In this document: positions 26,275 through 35,166 of the stretch, piece by piece
Position numbering within the stretch: the stretch's first letter is position 1
Layout: each line of letters opens with the position of its first letter
From: Peribacillus glennii
GTDB lineage: Bacteria; Bacillota; Bacilli; Bacillales; DSM-1321
NCBI RefSeq assembly: GCF_003429105.1
Contig: NZ_QVTD01000008.1
Location: 1-64,000, forward strand
Direction of reading: 5' to 3'
Length of the DNA stretch: 64,000 nucleotides
Position numbers and translations under genes: made by a program
The notes under the pieces: generated by a model
What the model saw: the letters and a program-made list of their open reading frames with translations, nothing else
Database searches by the model: none
What the model was told of the DNA's origin: nothing

Positions 26275-26410
26275 AGCACTACACCTGTTTTTACTCGAAG
26301 TATACAAAATCAACCAAATTTTTTACAGGATCTGTTGAGTTAAAAGAAAGTGAAAGTGAATTTAACCTTAAATTATGAGAGTTTAGGTGTTTCATATAGA
26401 ATTTTTACTT

Positions 26411-26434
26411 GAGTCGATTGGCGGCTCTTTTTTT
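26411..26434 (+). terminator. terminator-like hairpin
   Basis: GAGTCG pairs with CGGCTC, then seven T. It lies upstream of the decarboxylase gene with no intact plus-strand gene just before it. The rest of the gap is AT-rich; TATAAT at 26505-26510 may be the decarboxylase -10 but lacks a good -35. Confidence 0.5.
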
Positions 26435-26553
26435 CTTTTTCTGTTTAAGGTTTGACTGGGCCGATAGCCTCCCCGCCGGGGATTAGCTGAAATGTGATCG
26501 GGTATATAATGGTTGTACGATGACCAACCATGACCCCACTAGGAGTGATAGCC

Positions 26554-28263
26554 TTGTCAATTTCAAAAACCACAAAAGAGGTGGAAAACGGACGGCCAGA
26601 TGAAGTCACGCTTGGCCAGTATTTGTTTGACTGCCTAAAAAGCGAGGAAATTCATGAAGTTTTCGGGGTACCGGGAGATTATAACTTTACCCTGCTGGAT
26701 ACGCTTGAAAAATACGAAGGGATTCAATTTATAAATGGGCGAAATGAGCTGAATGCAGGTTATGCAGCTGATGCATATGCCCGTTTAAAGGGGATGGGCG
26801 CGCTTATTACGACTTTTGGCGTAGGGGAAATGAGCGCATGCAATGTGATTGCGGGTGCCTACAGTGAAAGTGTGCCTCTTATCCATATTGTAGGATCCCC
26901 AAAGTCAAAGGAACAAAAGGAAAAGAAGCTGCTGCACCATACCTTGATGGATGGGGATTATGATGTTTTCCGGAAAGTGTATGGGAACATTACCGGCTAC
27001 ACAGCGATATTGACGCCGGAAAACGCGGAGCTTGAAATCCCGGCAGCAATCAGGATTGCGAAGGAAAAGAAAAAGCCGGTGTATTTGTCAGTCGCCATTG
27101 ACCTCGTTATGAAACCAATTTTAAGGCACAACATACAGTCGTCCGATGAAAAGATAACAAAAGAAACTTCGTTGCGGGCAGCCATTGCCCATGCGAAAGA
27201 AATGTTTGAAACTGCCCGAAGCGCTGTTGTTCTAGTAGATATGCTGGCAGTTCGCTACGGCCTTCAAGACGCTGTCATGCGTCTTGCCGAGGAAATGAAT
27301 GTACCGGTTGCATCCATGATGCAAGGGAAAGGCGGATTTGACGAGAGTCATCCCAATTATATCGGGACATATGGAGGCCCGTTTGGGAGTGAAAGGGTGT
27401 GTGATATCGTTGAAGGAGCCGATTGCGTTATTATCGCAGGGCATGTAAAATCCGATGTGAACCTGGTAAAGTATACGGCAAAGCTGAATCCTTTGAAAAC
27501 TGTGGATATTCAGCCTGAATTCGTTAGAGTCGGGGCTGCCGAATATGTGAATATTATGGCGGAGGATATGCTGTTTGCTCTGAGGAAAATCGGCTACCTG
27601 CAGCCGGAGGCCCCTGTCTGCAACAGGTTTCCATATGATGTTGCCAGCGGCGAACCGGAGCAGCCGATTGCTGCCGCAACTTATTATCCCCGTATTCAAC
27701 AAATGTTGAAAGAAAAGGATATCGTTATAGCGGAAACAGGTACGATTTCTTATGGGATGTCACAAGTTCGACTGCCAAAGGGGGCAAAGTACATCGCTCA
27801 AGGAGGATGGCAGAGCATCGGGTATGGGGTTCCGGCGGCGTTCGGTGCATGTCTGGCGGATAAGAACCGACGCGTATTGCTTTTTACCGGCGAAGGCTCG
27901 CTTCAGTTAACAGTACAGGAGATTAGTTCGATGCTGGACTACGAATGCAAACCGATCATTTTCATTCTCAACAACCAGGGATACACGATTGAAAAATATT
28001 TGAATGTAAAAAGTGAAAATCAAAAATATAATCAGATTCCCGATTGGAAGTATACACAATTGGAGGAGGTTTTTGGCGGCGATGCTTTCACGGCGAAGGT
28101 GCGTACAAACCTTGAATTGGATGACGCGATAAAACGGGCAGAGAGTGAGAGCAAGGGAAAGTTGTCCATCATCGAGATGATCGTCCAAGATTCAATGGAT
28201 GCGCCTGAGTATCTCAAACGGATGTGGGATTATCTGGTCGAGCAGGAGCAGCATCAGAATTGA
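26554..28263 (+). CDS. thiamine-diphosphate 2-keto acid (indolepyruvate-type) decarboxylase
   Basis: A 569-residue ThDP enzyme of the pyruvate/indolepyruvate/branched-chain keto acid decarboxylase group, converting 2-keto acids to aldehydes and CO2. The catalytic Glu lies in INGRNELNAGYAADAYAR, the HH pair in KKLLHHTLMDGDY, and the ThDP/Mg site is GEGSLQLTVQEISSM followed by NNQGYTIEKY. The usual GDG of the Mg motif reads GEG here, which is odd but keeps an acid. TTG 26554 is favoured because TAGGAG is nine bases upstream; ATG 26530 has no site. It stands alone, so substrate is uncertain. Confidence 0.87.
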   Translation: MSISKTTKEVENGRPDEVTLGQYLFDCLKSEEIHEVFGVPGDYNFTLLDTLEKYEGIQFINGRNELNAGYAADAYARLKGMGALITTFGVGEMSACNVIAGAYSESVPLIHIVGSPKSKEQKEKKLLHHTLMDGDYDVFRKVYGNITGYTAILTPENAELEIPAAIRIAKEKKKPVYLSVAIDLVMKPILRHNIQSSDEKITKETSLRAAIAHAKEMFETARSAVVLVDMLAVRYGLQDAVMRLAEEMNVPVASMMQGKGGFDESHPNYIGTYGGPFGSERVCDIVEGADCVIIAGHVKSDVNLVKYTAKLNPLKTVDIQPEFVRVGAAEYVNIMAEDMLFALRKIGYLQPEAPVCNRFPYDVASGEPEQPIAAATYYPRIQQMLKEKDIVIAETGTISYGMSQVRLPKGAKYIAQGGWQSIGYGVPAAFGACLADKNRRVLLFTGEGSLQLTVQEISSMLDYECKPIIFILNNQGYTIEKYLNVKSENQKYNQIPDWKYTQLEEVFGGDAFTAKVRTNLELDDAIKRAESESKGKLSIIEMIVQDSMDAPEYLKRMWDYLVEQEQHQN

Positions 28264-28310
28264 CTGTACCTTGTTGGAACATCTTGCTTATCTACAAAAA
28301 AGTGCAAGGC

Positions 28311-28346
28311 GCTGTCTCATAAGTGGACTTTCGACTTTGAGACAGC
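28311..28346. terminator. hairpin after the decarboxylase gene
   Basis: GCTGTCTCA and TGAGACAGC form a perfect nine-pair stem. GCTGTCTCA is also reminiscent of some insertion-sequence ends, but no transposase or second end is present. Confidence 0.5.
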
Positions 28347-28383
28347 TTTACGATGTTTACCTTTTCAAAAATAAACTGCTTTA

Positions 28384-28436
28384 GCACTTTAGCGGCTTGG
28401 GGGACTGACCCCCAAGCCTTTAAAGCGCTAAAGTGC
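28384..28436. repeat. palindromic intergenic repeat, copy 2
   Basis: Outer arms GCACTTTAGCG / CGCTAAAGTGC enclose an inner hairpin GCTTGGGGGACTGACCCCCA. The same modules as copy 1 occur in a different order: the GGGGGACTGACCCCC palindrome is central here. Confidence 0.8.
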
Positions 28437-28493
28437 AATTCCCCTTTTTGGCACAACCCTGACAGGTTATGGTTTTCATGGGATTTAGTAAAA

Positions 28494-28628
28494 TCAAGCA
28501 AGCTTTTTAATCTCGTGGCGTTTTTCGATTCGTTTATCAATTTTTTCTAATTCCTGTTTATCATTTAGTAATTCCTTTTTATTTTCTTGGACCAATTCTT
28601 CTAATGATTTTGTTAAGCGGCGACGCAT
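28494..28628 (-). CDS. 44-residue FbpA-like basic protein
   Basis: A very short gene with AAGGAG eight to nine bases before ATG 28628. The product begins MRRRLTKSLEELVQENKKEL and continues with NDKQELEKIDKRIEKRHEIK: basic, helical, matching the pattern L-x-x-N-K-x-x-L-L-x-D-x-x-x-x-x-I of the Fur-regulated basic protein FbpA family. In Bacillus subtilis these small proteins take part in the iron-sparing response with the RNA FsrA. Upstream, TGATATCTTATCTCA on the minus strand is a partial, unconvincing match to a Fur box. Family assignment moderate. Confidence 0.7.
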   Translation of the reverse strand: MRRRLTKSLEELVQENKKELLNDKQELEKIDKRIEKRHEIKKLA

Positions 28629-28731
28629 ACTACTAGCACTCCTTTAGTTTTGAGATAAGATATCAGAAAATATTATATATTTTAAATAATATGATATCCA
28701 GCGGAAAGTGCCGTCATTAAATTTGACAGTT

Positions 28732-29868
28732 TCATGACAATTTGTGACTGTCGTCCATGGCGCTGGCCAAATCATAGTTTTCCAATTCGATTTCCACGTT
28801 CCAACCAAGTGCAAGTTTTGCCAGTTGATCTCCCAAGTACGGGCCCATCGTCAAACCAGAAGCACCCAATCCATTTGCAACCAAAATTCCTTTCCATCCG
28901 GGTACAGGCCCGATGACAGGGAGAAATCCGGGTGTGTAAGGGCGAAAGCCGGCCCTGGCTTCTATAAAGGTGCTGCCCGATAAGCCAGGGGCAGTTTCAA
29001 GTGCTTTATTGAATACTTCATGCAAGCCGCCGGCCGTAATCCGGGTGTCGAACCCGTCTATTTTATTTTCATGGGTTGTGCCGATTACCACCCTCTGGTC
29101 TGCAAAAGACAGGAGATATTGGTCACTGGGGGGCATTACAACCGGCCACTTGCTTGTATCAGTCTCCGGCAATTGTAAATGAACAATTTGCCCTTTTTGG
29201 ACACTGACTTTAAAGTCAATACCCAATGGATGCAGCAATTGATTTGCCCATACACCTGCACAAACGATTACTTTATGGCCGGCAAAAGATTCACCGGCTA
29301 CAGATACACCTGTTACACGATTGCCGTTAAATAGCAGAGTGGCGTCTCCATAAAGTAGGGTGGCACCATGTTTTTGAGCCGCCCGCAATAAAGAATCCCG
29401 TAGAGCGCGCCCATCGACCCGCGCGGCCCCGCTTATATGGACAGAAGCATAGCCTTCAGCCAAAGGAGGAAAACTCGACTTCGTTTTTTCCGGGCTGTAC
29501 CGGCGGATGTTGCCGATTTCCGGTGCTTCCACCTTACGGGTTTTTGCGCGTTTTTCCATGGCAATAAGTTTTTTTTCATCTGTATGTATGCTAATTGCGC
29601 CCACCGGGGCATAACCGGTTTGTGTTTCTCCATCCGCTTCAAGTTCCTCTATCAAGCCTGGATAAAAGCGTGCTCCCGCTTTTGCCAGCTTGTACCAAGC
29701 CTGGTTGCGCCGTTGGGATAACCAGGGGCAAACGATCCCTGCCGCTGCATCAGTGGCCCTTCCATTATCTTTTCGGTCAATAATGAGAACTTCAGCCCCT
29801 TTTTTTACAAGCTGATAAGCAGTTGAGGCTCCCAGGATACCTGCTCCTACAATAATAAATTTTTTCAA
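28732..29868 (-). CDS. FAD-dependent oxidoreductase, D-amino acid/glycine oxidase family (DadA-like)
   Basis: A 378-residue flavoenzyme. The N-terminal dinucleotide motif is FIIVGAGILGASTAYQLVKK followed by an acidic strand end IIDR. The FAD-dependent DAO fold continues to the C-terminal GFRPYTPGFLPVIGPVPG and NGLGASGLTMGPYLGDQLA, which closes the FAD site. It probably oxidises a D-amino acid, glycine or related secondary amine; substrate unknown. TTG 29868 is preferred because AAAGGATG precedes it and relatives begin MKK; ATG 29886 is an alternative. Monocistronic. Confidence 0.87.
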   Translation of the reverse strand: MKKFIIVGAGILGASTAYQLVKKGAEVLIIDRKDNGRATDAAAGIVCPWLSQRRNQAWYKLAKAGARFYPGLIEELEADGETQTGYAPVGAISIHTDEKKLIAMEKRAKTRKVEAPEIGNIRRYSPEKTKSSFPPLAEGYASVHISGAARVDGRALRDSLLRAAQKHGATLLYGDATLLFNGNRVTGVSVAGESFAGHKVIVCAGVWANQLLHPLGIDFKVSVQKGQIVHLQLPETDTSKWPVVMPPSDQYLLSFADQRVVIGTTHENKIDGFDTRITAGGLHEVFNKALETAPGLSGSTFIEARAGFRPYTPGFLPVIGPVPGWKGILVANGLGASGLTMGPYLGDQLAKLALGWNVEIELENYDLASAMDDSHKLS

Positions 29869-30427
29869 ACCTTTGCATCCTTTCATAAACAGTGTCTTTA
29901 ACATGAAATTAGATCCAAATGAAACCATAAAATGGGCAGTATGATAGATATAAAGGAAGTATGTCACTAAAATGCGGGCAATGTCAAAACCACCATGGAT
30001 TTCGGGGAGGGATATAAAGTATATGAGTACATAAGGGATGTAGATGTTAAAACGATTTGGAAATCATAAAAATACACACTGCAAATGCTCAACGATGCAT
30101 TCCGGAAAAATATATATTGACCGAAATTAGAAAAACTCGCCGATTGGCGAGCCATGGAAAGGCGGAGACACAGGCGCAGGACGGGCCCACAAAATGTGGG
30201 TCACACAGATGAAGATAAAAGGGAGTGGCGCACTTAGTTTATGTGTTGTTATATTCAGCGTGAAACGTATTATAGCTTCCTGCCTCCAATCCCCCAATAC
30301 TAAACCTAAGCCCGATGTTCATTCCAACTAAAGCTGTGGACAAAGATATTCTTGGCTGTTCATGCCTATCAGCATGGCTGAAATCATCCAAAAACAAATA
30401 TATTATTCTGTGGTTCAACTTACACAG
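29869..30427. other. 559-base gap without a convincing gene
   Basis: It contains short frames only, for example a 40-codon plus-strand frame at about 30212 without ribosome site, and a CCCACA/TGTGGG hairpin near 30186. No coding remnant was recognised. Confidence 0.4.
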
Positions 30428-31645
30428 TTACTGATTAACATCCCGTACAGAGATAGACTTTGTTCTTATTATGAATAAAGCCAATAAAAGACAGAAGCTG
30501 ATGCCAATATAGGATATGCCTCCGAAAAAGCCCATCGTTCTAGGGTGGATATATTCAGTGGCGACCCCTGCCATAAACATGGATCCACCATGAATCGTGT
30601 TAGAAATCGCTTCTGTAAAACCAAACAGTTTTCCTTGGTGCTCCTCAGGTGTTTCTTTCATGAGCACTGTGTCAAAGCAAGCATTCCCGATACCGGACAT
30701 AAAAGCGGCGGAAATAAAGATAAGAACGGCCAGTAAAAGAACCTCAATCCTGCTTTGCAGCACAACAAATATGCCTTCTGCCATTAAACAGGCAATGCCA
30801 AGCAGGAGAAGATGTTTTTTTAACCGTTTCGCTACAAAAAAACTGAGCATCAGCCCGATTCCTAACGCCCCGTAAAACATTCCGACTCCGATTTCACCCA
30901 GTTCATAAATCTTGACGGCATAAACACTAATAAGTACATTATCGATTCCATTTACGCAAGCTACAAAAGCCTGGCACAGAAGAATGATTTGTAATGGAAC
31001 GGAAGCCAGCAAGATCTTGCTAATGGATGAAAGTTGAGTTTTTTCTTTATTGCCATTATGGGCCGTTTTATCCTCGGCCGGAAATTCAATGTTGGCAATG
31101 ATTAAAGCCGCAACCAGAAAAGAGAATGCATTGAACCAGAAAGTAAATTGGGGACCGAAGATATATGATACGATCCCGCCTGAAAAGGCTCCCCCAATAA
31201 GCACGACTCCAAGCATTACTTGTTCCAGGCTGTTTACCTTTAGCAGACTCGCTTTATTCTCAATGATCTTTATAATGGATGATTTGCGGGCAGGTGCATA
31301 TATGGCCTCACCCGCCGCCATAACAAAAGAAGTAACATAAACAACCCAGACATCTTCTTTTCCGTCCACAACTAGAAGGGAAAGTGCAAACAGGATTCTG
31401 GACAAATCTGTGATGATTAAGATACGTTTTCTTGAAAAACGGTCTGCAAGCATCCCGCCCAGCGGCCCGAACACCACAAAAGGGACCAGCCTGATTGCTA
31501 AGGTTAACCCGACTGCGAAACCGGATCCCGTCAGTTGAAGCAGCATGGTTAAAATTGCCACTGAACTAAAACGGTCCCCGATCCCATTTATTACACCGGC
31601 AAAGAAGAGCCTTCCGTACTTCTTTTCTTCCCTCAATATTTCCAC
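30428..31645 (-). CDS. MFS transporter, controlled by the adjacent ArsR-type regulator
   Basis: A 405-residue major facilitator with twelve hydrophobic segments. The loop after helix 2 reads GPLGGMLADRFSRKRILI, the MFS motif A. Similar to MFS_3-type drug or siderophore exporters. GTG 31645 is chosen over TTG 31651 because GGGGAG is eight bases before it. A 27-base element at 31674-31700 lies 29 bases upstream of the start and is nearly identical to one before the regulator gene, so the two genes form a small regulon. The exported compound is not predictable. Confidence 0.88.
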   Translation of the reverse strand: MEILREEKKYGRLFFAGVINGIGDRFSSVAILTMLLQLTGSGFAVGLTLAIRLVPFVVFGPLGGMLADRFSRKRILIITDLSRILFALSLLVVDGKEDVWVVYVTSFVMAAGEAIYAPARKSSIIKIIENKASLLKVNSLEQVMLGVVLIGGAFSGGIVSYIFGPQFTFWFNAFSFLVAALIIANIEFPAEDKTAHNGNKEKTQLSSISKILLASVPLQIILLCQAFVACVNGIDNVLISVYAVKIYELGEIGVGMFYGALGIGLMLSFFVAKRLKKHLLLLGIACLMAEGIFVVLQSRIEVLLLAVLIFISAAFMSGIGNACFDTVLMKETPEEHQGKLFGFTEAISNTIHGGSMFMAGVATEYIHPRTMGFFGGISYIGISFCLLLALFIIRTKSISVRDVNQ

Positions 31646-31673
31646 TCCCAAATCTCCCCTCTTTTTTAATGTC

Positions 31674-31700
31674 TATCTAATTTGAAATTCATCTAATCAG
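31674..31700. promoter_or_regulatory. operator upstream of the MFS gene
   Basis: Contains two direct ATCTAAT copies 15 bases apart, with TTTGAAATTC between. It matches the element at 32339-32364 except at about five positions, and both lie 26-29 bases upstream of a start codon. Likely bound by the ArsR-type regulator at 31741. Confidence 0.65.
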
Positions 31701-31705
31701 TTGAT

Positions 31706-31736
31706 TAAAAAAATATGAAGTTCATCATATTTTTTA
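31706..31736 (-). terminator. terminator of the ArsR-type regulator gene
   Basis: AAATATGA and TCATATTT form a stem followed on the minus strand by seven T. It separates the regulator transcript from the MFS gene, so the exporter needs its own promoter. Confidence 0.65.
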
Positions 31737-31740
31737 AAAA

Positions 31741-32313
31741 TTACCTTAACCACCAAAGCTCCTCAGGGTTCAACTCATATTCATTATTTTCCCTATACAT
31801 GAATTGGCACATGATGAGCTCCCGCCGCAACGTCGCATAATCATCATGAAATCTTGTTAAATATTCATTTACCTCTTTCTCGGGATAAACTTTACCAAAC
31901 TCTAAAGCTTTAATCATATGTGCAAGCACAACCAGCTTCTTTTTCCGCTGGGCCGGCAAGGATTTTAGTTTTCCTTCCTTTGTGAAAAAGTTGTTGATAA
32001 TGTCCGCTCTTTCTTCCTGGGAAACAATCATCTCATTTGTCGTTCCTTTGCCGACAGAAAGGATGGCTGAGGCACTTGATTCCAATATTTTTGTATTAAG
32101 CGAAAAATAAATCGTATTCTTTTCCCGGCGTTCTTTAATCAATCCAACATCACGCAATTTGGAAATGTGATGGGTGATTGTAGGTGCCTTAAGACCTAGC
32201 TTCCCTGCAATCGCCTGGCCATGAAGAGGCCCGTGCTGCAATAAGGCGATGATCCGGATGCGTGTCAGGTCGCCCAATGCCTTGTGAAACTCGACGATTT
32301 TGTTTAGCTGCAT
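31741..32313 (-). CDS. ArsR-type regulator with C-terminal DUF2087
   Basis: A 190-residue protein. Residues 1-75 are an ArsR winged helix (FHKALGDLTRIRIIALLQHG, KAPTITHHISKLRDVGLI). Residues 105-190 match the DUF2087 domain: IINNFFTKEGKLKSLPAQRK, then EKEVNEYLTRFHDDYATLRR and WWLR. No metal-binding cysteines are evident. It is followed on the same strand by an MFS exporter with a matching upstream element, so it likely represses both itself and the exporter until a ligand binds (inference). Confidence 0.87.
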   Translation of the reverse strand: MQLNKIVEFHKALGDLTRIRIIALLQHGPLHGQAIAGKLGLKAPTITHHISKLRDVGLIKERREKNTIYFSLNTKILESSASAILSVGKGTTNEMIVSQEERADIINNFFTKEGKLKSLPAQRKKKLVVLAHMIKALEFGKVYPEKEVNEYLTRFHDDYATLRRELIMCQFMYRENNEYELNPEELWWLR

Positions 32314-32338
32314 AAAGAAATCCCCTTGGTTTTATATT

Positions 32339-32364
32339 TATCTAATTTGATATTAATCTAATTA
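32339..32364. promoter_or_regulatory. operator upstream of the ArsR-type gene
   Basis: Twin of the 31674 element, with ATCTAAT direct copies 15 bases apart and TTTGATATTA between them, 26 bases before the regulator start. Supports autoregulation. Confidence 0.65.
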
Positions 32365-32574
32365 ATGTATTGAAGCAAACTGTTTTTTATTATGAGCGGG
32401 AGAAAGGACTGCTGAAGCAACGGACAAATGTAGACTTCAACCTTCCGCTCATTTCCCTTTGGGAGCCTTTCACCCTAAAATCAATAGCTGTTCCGGTATG
32501 TTTTTGATTTTTACCTGGATTGATTCGATGAGTTCTTTCATTTTTACATTAATCATTGTCGCCTTACTCATGTG

Positions 32575-32725
32575 AAAAAGAAAATCGGGAACAAAAAGAT
32601 TATTAGGGAATCAATCTCGACATTTACCGAGGGGAAATCCTGGGACTGCTTGGGCCAAATGAGGCCGGGAAAACGACAACGATCCGAATGATTGTCGGGC
32701 GGAGCTCGATCACGGAAGTGAAATA
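32575..32725 (+). pseudogene. fragment of an ABC transporter ATPase
   Basis: The plus strand encodes [20 protein letters not shown] followed by RMIVG, the strand-loop-helix around Walker A of an ABC-2 ATPase, with a Gly to Glu change in the P-loop (GPNEAGKTT for GPNGAGKTT). The residues before it ([10 protein letters not shown]) are in a shifted frame and the rest of the gene is absent. The remainder of the 32365-33007 gap shows no other gene. Confidence 0.7.
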
Positions 32726-33007
32726 AAAGCAGATACGATAACAAGATGTTCACTCGTTGGACAAGGAAATCACTATTATAATAATGGGATGGGCGATAAA
32801 ATCAGCATATCTATCGAGATTGATATGATTGCGGATAAGGGCTAGTTTTCTTGTTCTTCCAACCGTGTTTTTCCTCTATTAATAGACAGCTCTAACAAGC
32901 AAAGAGTTTCTTTTGCCATGTTTCTTGAGACCGAGTCATGAACCTTAATTAAATGCAGTTTAATCCGATAAAGAAAGGGAGATTAAACAGCAAAAGGAGA
33001 TAGACCG

Positions 33008-33376
33008 TTGGGGATTAAGGAATTAATTTTAAAAATAAATCAATCTGTTGAGGAACTTGACTTGGTAACAACGAGAAAGTATATTGAAGAAAATTTAGAG
33101 GTACTGAATGGTAACAAGAACCTTCTGAAGGGAAACGCCCGGGAGTTGCTGGTGTTTTTGACAAACAGGCTGGAATCGGGTTATGAACCTCTCACAAGAG
33201 GGGAAATGGCTACCGTCAGTGCCATTAATTCCTTCGCTTCCAAATTTGATGTAAGGTCCATCAAGGTAACGATCAAAGACAAGGAGCAGCTTTTCCTGCG
33301 GAAAGATTTTATAGATCACTTGAATGCTGATGCGAAGATCATTCTGGAAGGGATGGGAGCGATCCAAAAAGGATAA
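33008..33376 (+). CDS. conserved hypothetical cytosolic protein
   Basis: A 122-residue soluble protein, mostly helical in the first half (ELILKINQSVEELDLVTTRK) with a mixed C-terminal part (SIKVTIKDKEQLFLRKDFID). The start is TTG 33008 with AAAGGAG upstream; there is no ATG alternative nearby. It stands between decayed sequence and its own terminator. I do not recognise the family with confidence; nothing suggests catalysis. Confidence 0.65.
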   Translation: MGIKELILKINQSVEELDLVTTRKYIEENLEVLNGNKNLLKGNARELLVFLTNRLESGYEPLTRGEMATVSAINSFASKFDVRSIKVTIKDKEQLFLRKDFIDHLNADAKIILEGMGAIQKG

Positions 33377-33389
33377 GCTTTTAATCCTA

Positions 33390-33430
33390 AAGGACAGGAA
33401 TACTGTAAAATATTCCTGTCCTTATTTTAT
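33390..33430 (+). terminator. terminator of the 33008 gene
   Basis: A perfect 13-pair stem AAGGACAGGAATA/TATTCCTGTCCTT followed by ATTTTATT. Confidence 0.8.
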
Positions 33431-33691
33431 TGGCAAGCTTTGTATGTACAGAAACACCTCTATTTAAGGAGGCGGGACCAATTCTGTTCGCTTACTTCGG
33501 TTTCTGCAAATTCGAGGGTGGTTCTATATGGAGAAAAATTGACATGCCGGTTCACTGCAAAAATATTTTCCGATGCGACAAGGAATGGCAAGCGCTTCAT
33601 TGTATAAATATGTGGCAATCTGTTTAGCTATCATGATTAATTGGTCGGCAGCCATTCAGTTCAGAATATGGCATCCAGGTATGGAGGCGGC
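33431..33691. other. intergenic stretch, no gene called
   Basis: Short plus-strand frames exist, one containing a hydrophobic run (YVAICLAIMINWSAA), but ribosome sites are poor and no family is recognisable. Confidence 0.3.
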
Positions 33692-33727
33692 AAAAAAAGA
33701 ACCTGCGGAAAATGGATTCGGCAGGCT
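33692..33727 (-). terminator. manganese catalase terminator
   Basis: CCTGC (33702) and GCAGG (33721) pair around a 14-base loop; on the minus strand seven T follow. Confidence 0.6.
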
Positions 33728-33743
33728 TTGTTTTAAGTATTGT

Positions 33744-34634
33744 TCACATATTGCTCAATAACCTTTTTAAAATTCTTTCATAATCATCCCGATCAATGCC
33801 GGGGGCAAACTGCTCCGGCTTCTCCTCGAAGTCAGGGATAGGTGCTCCTTCCGGTATTTCGTCAACTACCCGTAATTGCTCACCGGTTTCAGGGTTCTTG
33901 CCTTTCCATATCATCCTGATATCTCGATATTCCGGCTCATCCCATGTATAAAGTATATTGTGCAGGCCTTGATCCATATATTTTTTTGCAGCATCAAATT
34001 TATAATTGTCCAAACTTGGGACGGGCAGCATCTTGCCTACTTCAACCCCTGTTGCGACCTCAAGTGCTTTGGCATAAGCAAGAATATGCGTGCCTCCGCG
34101 AACGAGAAGAAACCCGCACAGTTCCCTTGCAGTAGGGTGATCTGTCATTTCATAAATCCGCATTTTATGGGTCCGTGCACCAATTTCTAACATGTAATTA
34201 TACAAAAGATCCTCAACTAGAACGCCTGTGTTGGTTACATATTCGCCGTTCCATGGCCTTCCCATTGAATCACCCGGATAAGCTGTTTGTGCCTGTAATG
34301 TATAGTACAATGAATACCTTGCATCCTTACCCTCCTGCAAAGGTGCCGCGTCCGGATCTGCCGGATAGGTATTTCCGAAGGTCAGAAGGTTAATGGTATT
34401 GGATACAAGCTCTACATGGGCAAACTCTTCTGCGGATATGCTCGCAATTAAATCATGGAAAGGCTTTAATTTTTTCTTTCCGCGAAAGTTAAAGGATTGG
34501 AACATATAATTATTCAATGTGGACATTTCGCCAAATTTGCCGCCTAATAAATCCTGTACCGCAGATGCAGCGTTCGGATCTCCATGTTCAGGCCGAGGAA
34601 GAGCGACTTGAAGCCTATTTATGCGTTTAATCAT
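33744..34634 (-). CDS. manganese catalase
   Basis: A 296-residue non-heme dimanganese catalase. Ligand motifs are SISAEEFAHVELVSNTINLL in the first helix pair and LLVRGGTHILAYAKALEVAT in the second. The C-terminal 80 residues, ending RDDYERILKRLLSNM, are typical of Bacillus YdbD-type enzymes. ATG 34634 has GGGGGG six bases upstream and is six codons inside the longest frame. Like katA it removes hydrogen peroxide, but without heme; no Per box was seen before it. Related proteins (CotJC) occur in spore coats, so a sporulation role is possible. Confidence 0.92.
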   Translation of the reverse strand: MIKRINRLQVALPRPEHGDPNAASAVQDLLGGKFGEMSTLNNYMFQSFNFRGKKKLKPFHDLIASISAEEFAHVELVSNTINLLTFGNTYPADPDAAPLQEGKDARYSLYYTLQAQTAYPGDSMGRPWNGEYVTNTGVLVEDLLYNYMLEIGARTHKMRIYEMTDHPTARELCGFLLVRGGTHILAYAKALEVATGVEVGKMLPVPSLDNYKFDAAKKYMDQGLHNILYTWDEPEYRDIRMIWKGKNPETGEQLRVVDEIPEGAPIPDFEEKPEQFAPGIDRDDYERILKRLLSNM

Positions 34635-34698
34635 AATAATCCCCCCAATCATATTAGGATTTCGTCTACATCAATGCATATGTCGGGGGAAGTTTGTA

Positions 34699-34923
34699 TT
34701 ATTCCATTTTATATGAGGGATTCGGAACCACCCAAATAATTTCCTTTGTCCGGATAAAAAAGTTATTGCCGCCCATTTCCACAACGATATGGTCAGGCAT
34801 GACATTTTTCAGGATCCCCCTGACCGAAAACTTTGTCGTTTGCACGGCCACTTGATTTCCAACAACTGAAGATAATGTTTGATAAACGTATGGATCCTCC
34901 AGCTTCCATTCAATCTCTTCCAT
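34699..34923 (-). CDS. DUF2642 protein (YuzF-like)
   Basis: A 74-residue protein of mainly beta strands (QTLSSVVGNQVAVQTTKFSV, GILKNVMPDHIVVE, NNFFIRTKEIIWVVP), an Sm-like small barrel typical of DUF2642. ATG 34923 has GGGAG eight bases upstream. It lies 64 bases before the manganese catalase on the same strand and may be co-transcribed. Several DUF2642 proteins in Bacillus are found in spores, which would suit the neighbour (inference). Confidence 0.75.
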   Translation of the reverse strand: MEEIEWKLEDPYVYQTLSSVVGNQVAVQTTKFSVRGILKNVMPDHIVVEMGGNNFFIRTKEIIWVVPNPSYKME

Positions 34924-35166
34924 ATCATCCGCTCCCTTATGATCATTTTTCACTGTGCATTATATGAGGAAGGGGTTGAAATGGGTATTTGTCTAGGAAC
35001 GAATTTTTGGTATTGCTTTTATTAACGATGTCAAAAGGAACCATGGAGAAAGCTTTAAACCTATAACAGGGTGGTGGAAACCTCGTGGTTCCGGGCTCTA
35101 GTAACTCGTCCGAAAATTTGAGAGGATGATAGGCTACAATCAAGAAAATCATCGGGGGAATAATCT

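Noticed and set aside
28311..28346. GCTGTCTCA/TGAGACAGC as the end of an insertion sequence
   Set aside because: No transposase, second end or target duplication was found; it reads more simply as a hairpin terminator.
28628..28720. Fur box upstream of the FbpA-like gene
   Set aside because: The best site, TGATATCTTATCTCA on the minus strand, matches only about nine of fourteen positions of TGATAATNATTATCA.
30212..30334. 40-codon frame with a hydrophobic N-terminus in the gap before the MFS gene
   Set aside because: No ribosome site, no recognisable family, and composition typical of non-coding AT-rich DNA.
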